Origin: Clostridia bacterium
GTDB lineage: Bacteria; Bacillota; Clostridia; UBA1381
Direction of reading: 5' to 3'
DNA: 64,000 nt
NCBI GenBank assembly: GCA_900751885.1
Contig: CAADTH010000064.1
Coordinates: forward strand, 62,001 to 126,000
The notes under the pieces were generated by a model, which saw only the letters and a program-made list of their open reading frames with translations, was not told the DNA's origin and ran no database searches. Of the stretch, positions 11,501 through 17,661 are shown one piece after another (position 1 is the first letter of the stretch; each line of letters opens with the position of its first letter). A program made the position numbers and the translations under genes.

Positions 11501-11867
11501 ATTTATTGAGGAGTATAATGGACTGAAAATTGCGATTGCAAATAATGGAAATGATTCTGACCATGATAAAATTACAACAAGCGGAGTATATTGGCGCGGC
11601 GGTGCATCGGATGGTGAAAGTGCAAGATATATCGAATACACGCCGGAATTTGACGGAACACTTGAAGTCACTGGACGGATTGCAAAAAATGATGGACGCT
11701 GGGGTATTTCCCAGTCGAAAGACGTGGCATCTATGAAAGCAGATGGGAGCAGTGCTACAAGCGCATCGGAAACGACTGTTTCAATGCCATGTAAAGCGGG
11801 AGAGACCTATTACATTATTAATAAGAAAAGAGCAGCTTATATAACGGAAATTAAATTTATTCCGTAA
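5541..11867 (+). CDS. Giant secreted SGNH esterase / GH2 glycoside hydrolase with carbohydrate-binding modules
   Basis: A 2108-residue exported protein. The ATG at 5541 has AAGGAG six bases upstream; an in-frame ATG at 5523 lies before that site and is rejected. A signal peptide ends near SAASA (residue ~24). Approximate order: a beta-sandwich region (30-250); a linker domain; an SGNH rhamnogalacturonan-acetylesterase domain (415-625: GDSLV, GYND, and DFLHHNYLG with Asp-x-x-His); a GH2 sugar-binding domain, Ig-like domain and TIM barrel (760-1340). The GH2 acid/base Glu is in GNEM (~1156) and the candidate nucleophile Glu is in HETGQY (~1261). Then follow a glutamine-amidotransferase-like beta-galactosidase trimer region, a CBM6-like module (~1685-1815, ATGGWDKFQT), another beta-sandwich, and at 1971-2108 the module shared with the preceding protein. 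The GH2 specificity (galactosidase, glucuronidase, other) cannot be told. The trimer-like region is the least certain assignment. Confidence 0.85.
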   Translation: MKRIISLLITAAIVISALPSAASAVELTEKIWEFSNETGFSTDAEALDIPVIKNPEQFDSTVEAIKSYSGNDVQIVLSTPVEISIDDKVTVEADIAYSKESGGKYLGYSISSSTGNGDLLNSYLSAYSSTEDTTLKLGGIEKLTQNSSGVYNRPQSIYNPSSAADTSKGWTHYKVVYDYNAQLMTLTISSAKGTNEYTSPLSYATDIKTIRFISNNSSGKPCYVDNVKITEETSDIPYIPGEKVMSIVKEATGASTEIDTSSLYRDSHVSAFAVTTADADGNLVLQEKVAADTSITVNTAGAVRAEVVPVFRYENIGSLSEEKTLKTDVENGLYHFTFKKSGTKRTDIYVNGSMVANNVDKDGYNRKVSSGAQISVGDVVINDGSVRVSMTDTSDYSMSWCEFNRESTIVNRKKKVYIIGDSLVSNYYGSTSNVNKGQAGWGEVIEHYFTDDVEVVNLANGGHYATILETTAFPGVMANAQSGDYLIIECGYNDTKYNDADTTRQSVERMVNAAKEKGMTAIVVSPNASIHECDGMAQYLPCTNDYTDDVHFAAAMEQAAKHTGAYYVNLSKESYDFYYKNYGDDKETIKNTYYFPEEPDFLHHNYLGAMNCARIVAQGMYDNGIMDFINTDYTFTFTDAANKEITYQINTAKVPSLRKLKGSVKSEGSIYQIYADAGALKGQMIAAAYDGGTLNSMATVPYDGNEVTLQIETKDEIDHIKLMLWDDFASMNPLCEVLEIPKNEWESGTIVTPPPIENEAEVVSLAGEWGLKLGSYADEITANDVCSLPGTLSENEKGTKNNSTDKTRLSLKYKYTGAAVYQKIVDIPAEWANKSVTLTMERTKNTRVWFNGIEQTNYSTNDSLAAPHDYYLTGIKPGEKNTIAVEVTNGNYDLFRVKTHMLTEETQTDWNGIIGEIALKATDNIYVKDVMIYPDAVNKTAKVKAVIQKDIEDAIDGTLTLSASSYNHEGESDQVAPKTERISLPKGKGETIAEYQYNMGDDVKLWSEFHPSLYQMVISLDMENGAKNDYSEAFGMRDFSTSEGQFTINGKKTFLRGEANSAVFPLTGYPFMTKGEWKTFFAKAQSMGINFFRFHSWTPPMAAFEAADEMGIYMQPEMYGFGGTPTGFDTLYGIEGERILAYLASNPSFVMMTFGNEMTTNTAETQAEIEAFRKRLKEFDATRLYAEGTNNNLSVSKVNPNDDFWTTAKVGMERGDQQIRLSFAWNNSADGGRLEGEQPNSCQDFNKAMEYLDSDIPVMGHETGQYQVYPNFKKEIPKYENGIFAPRNLSNFQSIMEKKGLTNMNETFSKVTARTSAIQYRADIEAALKTTGFGGYQLLSIQDFPGQNTALVGILDSFMDDKDGGFTSDEYKSFNSPVVALARIPKYMYNASDFFNAEAVMANYSEDDITSVSASWSIAHEDGTVIKEGELPAATVKQGGVTTLGTISEEGIFASISKAEKLVFTVSAAGNTNSYSIWVYPVQTMDEPEDVLVADAYTKEVRDTLEAGGKVLMLPTPNETNLPNSVSVRWTNDYWSSMFHGRVAGAATTMGLYVDETHPVFADFPTEFFGDYQWYNLMKHSRAVILDDAPESLTPMAQNIDHMAYSRKLGSIFEAKVGEGKLLVCTMDILNQMNDYPEVRQMYNSLVAYAQSEQFHPQTELTADYLRTIFKQVINSEGDVSAYEAIGGFDYSWANTKGELKSQTGTDSLGNQITNAVGGISAGDVIGFDNVRFDGNGASKISISAANGSSEKALVEMFLDSVNGRKITEFEFDATGGWDKFQTHEFEIPHLWKAQNIVLKFTNANICLDSIRFIEDSQKYRDPYTVIDPSNTSAGAVEFTSLGGRHETEQLTVKIDGAVKAELPNCDFGFSGAKRLLLGGSIINSDKELTVHIVYMQDNVEQKIPVTFKMGEGEEYTVTSGTTGEYTFYRNTIELPHMVKGVQNIAIEFPEETLFEFSDISFIDESTITRLWDFKEYTTEVKTSESGFIEEYNGLKIAIANNGNDSDHDKITTSGVYWRGGASDGESARYIEYTPEFDGTLEVTGRIAKNDGRWGISQSKDVASMKADGSSATSASETTVSMPCKAGETYYIINKKRAAYITEIKFIP

Positions 11868-11953
11868 TATTGCTTTCAGAATTTTTTGGGTCAAACTAAG
11901 CGAGAGTATTGATAGTATTAAGATAAAAACCTACAAATCAACATAGATGTTGA

Positions 11954-11998
11954 AACAACAAAAACCGAGGTTGATTTTGACCTCGGTTTTTGTTGTTT
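11954..11998 (+). terminator. Strong terminator of the secreted enzyme operon
   Basis: An 18-bp perfect stem (11954-11971 with 11980-11997) with an 8-nt loop has A-rich and T-rich ends, so it could act in both directions. It lies 87 bases after the GH2 gene and separates it from the GH105 gene's own promoter. Confidence 0.88.
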
Positions 11999-12140
11999 AG
12001 AATCTATCCTGCGCTGTGAGCGATGATAAAATCGTGATAATAGGATTCATCGGTTATGTTCAATGAAAATAAGTTCATTCTAGGAATATATCTTCCATGT
12101 CATTATAAAAACCTTCAAATACATACGAAATGGATTGTTT

Positions 12141-12218
12141 GTCAATGCATAACATTCAAAATAGATGCCTATTAGTTCAAAATTACTAGTAGAAGGATAT
12201 CGAATAATACGTTATAAT
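12141..12218 (+). promoter_or_regulatory. Operator pair and promoter of the GH105 gene
   Basis: GTCAATG (12141-12147) precedes two TTCAAAAT cores starting at 12155 and 12176, 21 bp apart. TATAAT at 12213-12218 begins 37 bp after the second core. These spacings equal those before the esterase operon (1651-1727), and the -35 position (TAGAAG) is again poor. The rest of 12001-12300 shows no gene; its end carries the AAGGAGAG ribosome site. Confidence 0.7.
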
Positions 12219-12301
12219 AGAATGAACAGATTGTTTGAAATGGTGGATTTTTCATTCTGCGATTCATCAAAATATGATTAAAATTTAAGGAGAGACTATA
12301 T

Positions 12302-13393
12302 ATGAAAAACATGGATGCATTAACCTACGCTAAGTTGGGAGCCAACACAATTATGAAAAAGTTTAAGCCGGCTGAGCTTCCTCCAAATCATAGATTCCAC
12401 TATCATCAAGGTGTGTTTTTAGTAGGAGTAGAGAGAATATATCAGATTACAAAGGATGAAACATACAGGTGCTACATAAAAGAATGGGTAGATTTCAACA
12501 TAGATGAAGATGGAGATGCACCAAATTGTGTAATGACGGAATTTGATGATATTCAGCCAGCTATTTTATTGTTTGATTTGTATCACACGACAAAGGATGA
12601 ACGGTATAAAAAAGTGTTAGACAGGCTCTATGATAAAATAGAAAAATGGCCTACAAATGCAAAGGGCGGCATATGGCACAAGTATCAAAACAAGAACCAA
12701 ATGTGGCTTGATTCTATGTATATGATGGGTGTGATTACGTCTATGTATGCATATGAGTTTGGCGAGGAGTATCTGTTTGAAAAGGTATATACACAGATGA
12801 AGCTTATGAAGGATAATATGACAAACCCTGAAACAGGGCTGATGTATCACATGTGGGACGATTCCAAAAAAGAAAAACACGTCGACCCTAAAACAGGATT
12901 GGTTAAAGTGAGTTGGGGCAGAGCGATTGGCTGGTTCGCAGTTGCAGTGGCAGAAATTTTGGAATATTTGCCGAAGAATCATCATTTGAGGCAAGAGTTT
13001 ATAAAGGCTGAACAAGATATTTTAAATGCTCTTAAACAGTATCAGGACAAAAAAACAGGACTTTGGTATCAAGTTGTAGACAAGGCAGACGATGAAAGAA
13101 ACTGGCTTGAAACATCGTGCAGTGCGCTGTTTACTTATGCAATGGCAAAGTCATTGAGATTGGGAATCATTGATGAGTCATTTCAAGATAGTATGATGAA
13201 AGGGTATCATGGCGTTTTAAGTAAAACAAAGGTTCAGGATGAGACGTTGACTGTTACGGGGGTATGTATCGGTACAGGGGTGGGAGAGCCTGAATATTAT
13301 TATGAACGCGATACAGTTGAAAATGATTTGCATGGTATGGGCGCATTTTTATTGATGTGTACAGAGATTTATAAGCTGGAGAATCACATATAA
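12302..13393 (+). CDS. GH105 unsaturated rhamnogalacturonyl hydrolase (YteR/YesR type)
   Basis: A 363-residue cytoplasmic protein without a signal peptide, near the usual GH105 length. The family removes the terminal 4,5-unsaturated galacturonyl residue left by pectin lyases by hydrating the double bond. Family blocks are visible: HYHQGVFLVGVERIY, then QMWLDSMYMMG where the Asp is the likely catalytic acid, WGRAIGWFAVAVAEIL, and NWLETSCSALFTYAMAK. An (alpha/alpha)6 barrel is expected. The start has AAGGAGAG seven bases upstream. It has its own operator-promoter (12141-12218), matching that of the secreted enzyme operon. Its substrate would be an imported disaccharide or oligosaccharide, but no transporter is encoded nearby. 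Confidence 0.92.
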   Translation: MKNMDALTYAKLGANTIMKKFKPAELPPNHRFHYHQGVFLVGVERIYQITKDETYRCYIKEWVDFNIDEDGDAPNCVMTEFDDIQPAILLFDLYHTTKDERYKKVLDRLYDKIEKWPTNAKGGIWHKYQNKNQMWLDSMYMMGVITSMYAYEFGEEYLFEKVYTQMKLMKDNMTNPETGLMYHMWDDSKKEKHVDPKTGLVKVSWGRAIGWFAVAVAEILEYLPKNHHLRQEFIKAEQDILNALKQYQDKKTGLWYQVVDKADDERNWLETSCSALFTYAMAKSLRLGIIDESFQDSMMKGYHGVLSKTKVQDETLTVTGVCIGTGVGEPEYYYERDTVENDLHGMGAFLLMCTEIYKLENHI

Positions 13394-13409
13394 TAAAACG
13401 CACTTATAA

Positions 13410-13424
13410 TCACAAGCAATCTAA
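13410..13424. repeat. 15-bp inverted repeat, right copy, at edge of pectin island
   Basis: TCACAAGCAATCTAA is the exact reverse complement of 588-602. It lies 20 bases beyond the stop codon of the minus-strand araC-family gene, so both copies flank the island in mirror orientation. Confidence 0.4.
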
Positions 13425-13443
13425 AACATCTCAGCTATGGTGT

Positions 13444-14328
13444 TTATAGGCTTATTTTTATTGACTGTTTTCTATACTCCCCAGGAGACATACCAGTCGC
13501 TTTTCGGAAGTATTTTCTGAAGTTGGGTACTGAAGAATATCCGCACAAAAAGCAGATATCAGTAACGGAATATACTGTAGACACCAATAGTTCCTTCGCT
13601 TTTTCTATACGAAGTTCAGTGATGTATTCAGAAATATTTTTTCCTGTCTTTTGTTTGAAATATCTTGATAAATATGAGGGGGACAGATGAATTTGCGCCG
13701 CAAGTAAATTCAAAGTCAAGTTAATATCGAGATTTGCTTTGATATACCGTATTAGGTGGTCAATTCCCCAAAGTGGTTTTTGAATCGTTTCAGGGAATCC
13801 AAGCTGCACATCATACAGGGTACTGATTTCGATTAGTATATTCAAAAGAAGATTTTTTACAAGTATATCTGTCCCAACATGGTTTATGCCGCGTTTATGC
13901 TTAATTGTCTCCATATAAAGCTTGATTTCACTGTTGGAATCATCTGACAAAAGAAGACAGAACGGTTTGTTGCTTTTGATAAGCTGATACAGCGTTGTAT
14001 TTTTCAGAATACTAATATTCAAATAGGTTTCCAATACATCATCAAAAAATTGCTTGGTAAACAGACAATCCAAAACCATGAGCCACGGAGCATCATTATT
14101 TTTAGGAGAAACGAAGTAATGTTCAGCTTCAGGAGAGGTGAGTATCAAACTACCGCGTGAGACGGCTTTTAATTCATTGCCGTCAAAATGTGAGCCATGA
14201 CCGTCATATACATAGGCAAGCTCATAAAATTCATGGGAATGCTTGCGCTCGGTACGCAGCTCTGCACAAGGGAATGCGGTAAATTCCTGATGATAAGGTA
14301 TAAAATCACTGCATTTATATGTAAGCAT
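13444..14328 (-). CDS. Second AraC-family transcriptional regulator of the island
   Basis: A 294-residue protein with a cupin-like sensor (HSHEFYELAYVYDGHGSHFDG, GSLILTSPEAEHYF) and two C-terminal helix-turn-helix motifs (LTLNLLAAQIHLSPSYLSRYF, then SVTDICFLCGYSSVPNFRKYF, ending MSPGEYRK). The start at 14328 is preferred over the long upstream frame because AAAAGGA lies about nine bases before it and the upstream frame runs backwards into tmcAL. It is convergent with the GH105 gene and transcribed in the same direction as tmcAL. It is a second candidate for the protein binding the TTCAAAAT boxes; the sequence alone does not say which regulator does so. Confidence 0.9.
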   Translation of the reverse strand: MLTYKCSDFIPYHQEFTAFPCAELRTERKHSHEFYELAYVYDGHGSHFDGNELKAVSRGSLILTSPEAEHYFVSPKNNDAPWLMVLDCLFTKQFFDDVLETYLNISILKNTTLYQLIKSNKPFCLLLSDDSNSEIKLYMETIKHKRGINHVGTDILVKNLLLNILIEISTLYDVQLGFPETIQKPLWGIDHLIRYIKANLDINLTLNLLAAQIHLSPSYLSRYFKQKTGKNISEYITELRIEKAKELLVSTVYSVTDICFLCGYSSVPNFRKYFRKATGMSPGEYRKQSIKISL

Positions 14329-14355
14329 ATTGTTTAGTTCCTTTTGCATCTTAAT

Positions 14356-14383
14356 ATTATAGAATAATCGGAGGGGTAGTAAA
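14356..14383 (-). promoter_or_regulatory. Promoter of the second araC-family gene, overlapping the tmcAL stop codon
   Basis: Minus-strand TATAAT (14361-14356) contains the TAA stop of tmcAL. TTTACT lies 16 bp upstream (14383-14378) as a weak -35. The AraC ATG follows about 28 bases after the -10. Confidence 0.5.
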
Positions 14384-15526
14384 ATCAGACTTGCGCAGGC
14401 CGAATGGACGACAAAGCTGGGATAGGTTCGTTGCCAGGACATCCTTTTGAAACAGAGCGTTCGTTCGGTCGAAATCGGCGGCTTTTGTGATGATTGGAAG
14501 GGCACAGGCTGATTTCATTTGATGCAGAATTTTGGCTCCTACCTGATTCATGCCAAGAACGCGGACGTATTGTGGGGAGATGCGGCAAATCTGTGGTGTG
14601 AGATGTAGTAGTGTTCCAGACAAAATCCGCTCAAGACGAGTATACGGATACCGCTTAGTTTTTACCTGCTCGATTAGGTCTTTTGCAGTAGAAGAGGTAG
14701 GTAAAAAAGAAAGAATGCGGTTTTGCAGTCCTTCTGTGATGCCGTTGATTTCGCACAGGTAATCCGCACCTTCACGATAGAGAACAGAAAACAGGGCAGT
14801 ATCCAGTTTATCTGCCTGAAGCGGCGCATCACCTGAGTCGTATGCTTGTTTCAAGATTTCATATACGGCTTCAGGAAGGTATGGACGGCAGGCTGTAGCA
14901 TCTTCCATCATGGAGCGAATGGCTGATGCAGAAGCAAATTGCCCATAAGGAGTATCACTATGGTATCCATGGTCACTGCGCTTGATAGTAGTTGCTGTAA
15001 TAGGGCTGTGTGTCCGGATGAGTGCGCGCAGATATTCCAGGGCAAGAATATTGTTTGGCTGTGATAAAAGGTCAGAATCAATGATGCCTTTCCATGCCTT
15101 CTGGCGCGCGGAAGGATAACTCATGCCTGTAGACAATGCTTTTTTGAACTTAATAGAAATTTCCTCCGGTTCGCTTTCCAAAAGCATTGCCGCTTTTTGC
15201 AATGGGCGGATATCTCCTGATTCCGAACCAAAACACAGTGTATCAATGACTCCTGTTGCATTGAAAAGCGCCACAGCGCCAGATGCAAAGCCTTCCGCAC
15301 TCGATAGGACATAACAGACAGGAAGCTCGAACACGAGGTCTGCACCAGCAGATAGTGCCATCCTTGCACGCGTCCATTTGTCTGTGACAGCAATTGTACC
15401 GCGTTGGACGAAGCTTCCGCTCATCATGCAGACAACCCCGTCACTATCCTGCTTGACAGTCTGCAATTGATAGGCGTGTCCATTGTGAAACGGATTGTAT
15501 TCTGCAACAATTCCCGTAATTCTCAT
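14357..15526 (-). CDS. tmcAL: tRNA(Met) cytidine acetate ligase (YlbM family)
   Basis: A 389-residue protein of the TmcAL/YlbM family, which uses acetate and ATP to make N4-acetylcytidine at the wobble position of elongator tRNA-Met. The N-terminus is typical: GIVAEYNPFHNGHAYQL carries the nucleotidylyltransferase HxGH motif (HNGH), followed by MSGSFVQRG and KWTRARMALSAGADLVFELP. The ATG is preceded by AAGGAG. It sits apart from the pectin genes in function and probably marks the edge of the conserved backbone. Its promoter overlaps that of the divergent YkuS-like gene. Confidence 0.93.
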   Translation of the reverse strand: MRITGIVAEYNPFHNGHAYQLQTVKQDSDGVVCMMSGSFVQRGTIAVTDKWTRARMALSAGADLVFELPVCYVLSSAEGFASGAVALFNATGVIDTLCFGSESGDIRPLQKAAMLLESEPEEISIKFKKALSTGMSYPSARQKAWKGIIDSDLLSQPNNILALEYLRALIRTHSPITATTIKRSDHGYHSDTPYGQFASASAIRSMMEDATACRPYLPEAVYEILKQAYDSGDAPLQADKLDTALFSVLYREGADYLCEINGITEGLQNRILSFLPTSSTAKDLIEQVKTKRYPYTRLERILSGTLLHLTPQICRISPQYVRVLGMNQVGAKILHQMKSACALPIITKAADFDRTNALFQKDVLATNLSQLCRPFGLRKSDFTTPPIIL

Positions 15527-15567
15527 GAAGCGTCTCCTTGTTTCTCTTTATGTTATTTCATATGTGC

Positions 15568-15598
15568 ATTATACAATAACTTTTTTAGAATGTATAGT
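15568..15598. promoter_or_regulatory. Overlapping bidirectional promoter (tmcAL left, YkuS-like gene right)
   Basis: Plus strand: TATACA (15570-15575), 17 bp, TATAGT (15593-15598). Minus strand: TATACA (15596-15591), 17 bp, TATAAT (15573-15568). Each -10 overlaps the opposite -35, so the same 31 bp reads as a promoter both ways. Confidence 0.5.
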
Positions 15599-15640
15599 CT
15601 CAGTGGCAACAGAGATACTAAGGAAAAAGGAGGAGATAGT

Positions 15641-15907
15641 ATGGTTGTAGCACTGGAAAAAAAGCTTTCCTATTTAAAATATGAGCTGGAAAAGCAAGGA
15701 TTTGATGTTGTCGTATATGGAGAATATCCCTATCCGATTGATGCGCTTGTATATGCAGGGACGCTGGATATCACATCTGTGACGAACGCTTCGTATCATG
15801 CGGATACTTCTTTGTCACGCGGTATTTTTTTGGTGAATGCACATGACAAAGATGCAGAAGAAATCGCAGAAATATTAAAGCGTAAAACCTATACCACACT
15901 TTTTTGA
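15641..15907 (+). CDS. Small YkuS/UPF0180-like protein
   Basis: An 88-residue protein starting at the ATG that follows AAGGAGG by eight bases. The frame is open further upstream, but that extension crosses the promoter. The pattern LEKQGFDVVVY, then IDALVYAGTLD, then IFLVNAHDKDAEEIAEILK resembles the small YkuS/UPF0180 family (alpha/beta, with a conserved DA(V/L)V-x-G core and a C-terminal helix beginning at a TA/DAEEI motif). The function of that family is not established. The assignment rests on pattern memory and is moderate. It lies 103 bases before the nifS start and is separated from it by a promoter. Confidence 0.65.
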   Translation: MVVALEKKLSYLKYELEKQGFDVVVYGEYPYPIDALVYAGTLDITSVTNASYHADTSLSRGIFLVNAHDKDAEEIAEILKRKTYTTLF

Positions 15908-15927
15908 TAGGAATTGCACGAAAAGTA

Positions 15928-15956
15928 TTGACAATACAGTTTCAATCAAGTAAAAT
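15928..15956 (+). promoter_or_regulatory. Promoter of nifS-nifU
   Basis: TTGACA (15928-15933), 17 bp, TAAAAT (15951-15956). The transcript would begin near 15963, after the in-frame ATG at 15957, which rules that ATG out as the start of nifS. Confidence 0.75.
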
Positions 15957-16010
15957 ATGGATAAAATCAGTAGGGAATCAATGATAGCTTTAGATAGAGG
16001 AGATGAGCTT

Positions 16011-17192
16011 GTGACAAGGAGTGTGTATCTGGATAACAACGCGACGACATACTTAAAAAAAGAAGTGTTGGATGCGATGTTGCCTTATTTGACAGAGCAT
16101 TATGCGAATGCGTCATCTAAGTTTTATAAAATGGGCAGAACAGCGGAGCAAGCAGTGGCTAGCGCACGCGAAGCTGTTGCGAACGTGATAGGCGCAAGGG
16201 CGAATGAAATTTATTTTACCGGCTCTGGATGCGAAGCGGACAACTGGGCAATCAAAGGAATTGTATCTGCACATAAAGAAAAAGGGAATCATATTATTAC
16301 ATCCTCCATTGAGCATCACGCGGTGCTGCATACGTGTGAATATTTACAGAAGCAAGGATATGAGGTGACCTATCTTCCGGTAGATGAATATGGGCGTGTC
16401 AATCCGGCGGACGTGGAGCAGGCAATCACAGATGAGACAATTTTAATCAGCATTATGACAGCAAATAATGAAATTGGAACCATCCAGCCAATTGCTGAAA
16501 TCAGCAAAATCGCAAAGGCACATAAAGTATTGTTTCATACAGACGCAGTGCAAGCGATTGGACATATGAAGATTGATGTAATGGAACTGGGCGTGGACAT
16601 GCTGTCTATGTCTGCACATAAATTTCATGGTCCCAAAGGTGTTGGTGCGCTGTACATTAAAAACGGAGTAAAAATTGACAACCTCATCCATGGAGGAGGA
16701 CAAGAGCGTGGTAAGCGTGCGGCAACGGAGAATGTAGCGGGAATCGTGGGAATGGCAAAAGCAATTACACTCACTGAAGAAAAACTGGAGAACACCATAC
16801 AGGAACTTTCGAGAAAAAGGGACATGCTGATTTGTGGAATTCAGGAGAGAATTCCATATTGCCGATTAAATGGACCGATACAAAGCCGTCTTTGTAATAA
16901 TGTAAACGTTTCGTTTCAATATATAGAGGGAGAATCAATTCTAATGATGCTGGACATGAAGGGGATTGCAGCGTCCAGCGGGTCTGCCTGTGCGTCTGGT
17001 TCGCTCGATCCATCTCATGTGCTTTTGGCAATTGGTTTGCCACATGAAATTGCGCATGGTTCCCTCAGGCTGAGTGTGGGGGACGACACAACAGAGGACG
17101 ACATTCAGTATGTACTGGAGGTATTGCCTCCAATTATTGAGAGGCTTCGGGCAATGTCACCTTTGTATGAAGGTGTGGAAGGGAGAATATAA
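16011..17192 (+). CDS. nifS: Cysteine desulfurase, NifS type
   Basis: A PLP-dependent class V aminotransferase of 393 residues (GTG start) that takes sulfur from cysteine for Fe-S assembly. Seen: VYLDNNATT start; SIEHHAVLHTCEYL; TANNEIGTIQPI; DAVQAIGHMKIDV; SAHKFHGPKGVGALY with the PLP-binding Lys; and SSGSACASGSLDPSHV with the catalytic Cys in the mobile loop. The GTG at 16011 is chosen because GAGGAG lies eight bases upstream and the promoter at 15928-15956 excludes the ATG at 15957. nifU follows after one base, so the two form the desulfurase and scaffold pair of a NIF/ISC-like system. A second, different desulfurase gene begins at 63842. Confidence 0.93.
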   Translation: MTRSVYLDNNATTYLKKEVLDAMLPYLTEHYANASSKFYKMGRTAEQAVASAREAVANVIGARANEIYFTGSGCEADNWAIKGIVSAHKEKGNHIITSSIEHHAVLHTCEYLQKQGYEVTYLPVDEYGRVNPADVEQAITDETILISIMTANNEIGTIQPIAEISKIAKAHKVLFHTDAVQAIGHMKIDVMELGVDMLSMSAHKFHGPKGVGALYIKNGVKIDNLIHGGGQERGKRAATENVAGIVGMAKAITLTEEKLENTIQELSRKRDMLICGIQERIPYCRLNGPIQSRLCNNVNVSFQYIEGESILMMLDMKGIAASSGSACASGSLDPSHVLLAIGLPHEIAHGSLRLSVGDDTTEDDIQYVLEVLPPIIERLRAMSPLYEGVEGRI

Positions 17193-17193
17193 T

Positions 17194-17613
17194 ATGTATA
17201 GTGAGAAAGTAATGGATCATTTTTCGAATCCCCGAAATGTGGGTGAGATTGAACACGCAAATGCAGTTGGACAGGTTGGAAATGCCAAGTGCGGCGACAT
17301 CATGAAAATATATATGGATATCGAGGATGATACAATAAAGGATGTCAGATTTAAGACCTTCGGCTGCGGAGCGGCGATTGCGACAAGCTCTATGGCAACG
17401 GAAATGGTAAAGGGAAAAACGGTAGATGAGGCGCTTGCGCTGACAAATAAGGCTGTTATGGAAGCGTTGGATGGTCTCCCGCCGGAAAAGGTACACTGCT
17501 CCGTATTGGCGGAGGAGGCAATTCGCGCAGCGATTGAGGACTATAAGCGGAAAAATGGCGAAGAAATAGAGTCGAAGACAGTTTGCTGCAAAAAGTGTCA
17601 GAGCGGACAGTAA
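17194..17613 (+). CDS. nifU: NifU/IscU-type Fe-S cluster scaffold protein
   Basis: A 139-residue scaffold on which Fe-S clusters are built with sulfur from NifS. The start at 17194 follows GAAGGGAG and gives the family start MYSEKVMDHFSNPRNVGEI. The three cluster-ligand cysteines are present in NAKCGD, TFGCGAA and VHCSVLAEEA, and the Asp after the first Cys (CGD) is kept. It contains only the IscU/NifU-N domain; the Nfu domain of classical NifU is absent. The extreme C-terminus carries an extra cysteine cluster, VCCKKCQ, beyond the IscU core, which may bind metal or act as a thiol tail. It is co-transcribed with nifS and closed by a terminator. Confidence 0.92.
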   Translation: MYSEKVMDHFSNPRNVGEIEHANAVGQVGNAKCGDIMKIYMDIEDDTIKDVRFKTFGCGAAIATSSMATEMVKGKTVDEALALTNKAVMEALDGLPPEKVHCSVLAEEAIRAAIEDYKRKNGEEIESKTVCCKKCQSGQ

Positions 17614-17616
17614 CAG

Positions 17617-17651
17617 AAAAGCTGGTGTGCAAAAGCATTGCCAGCTTTTTT
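17617..17651 (+). terminator. Terminator after nifU
   Basis: AAAAGCTGG (17617-17625) pairs with CCAGCTTTT at 17641, with a small inner TGC/GCA pairing, and runs into T residues. It begins three bases after the nifU stop. Confidence 0.8.
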
Positions 17652-17661
17652 CATGAAGGGG

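Noticed and set aside
15957..16010. ATG at 15957 as the nifS start
   Set aside because: It lies between the -10 box and the predicted transcription start and lacks a ribosome site; GTG at 16011 has both.
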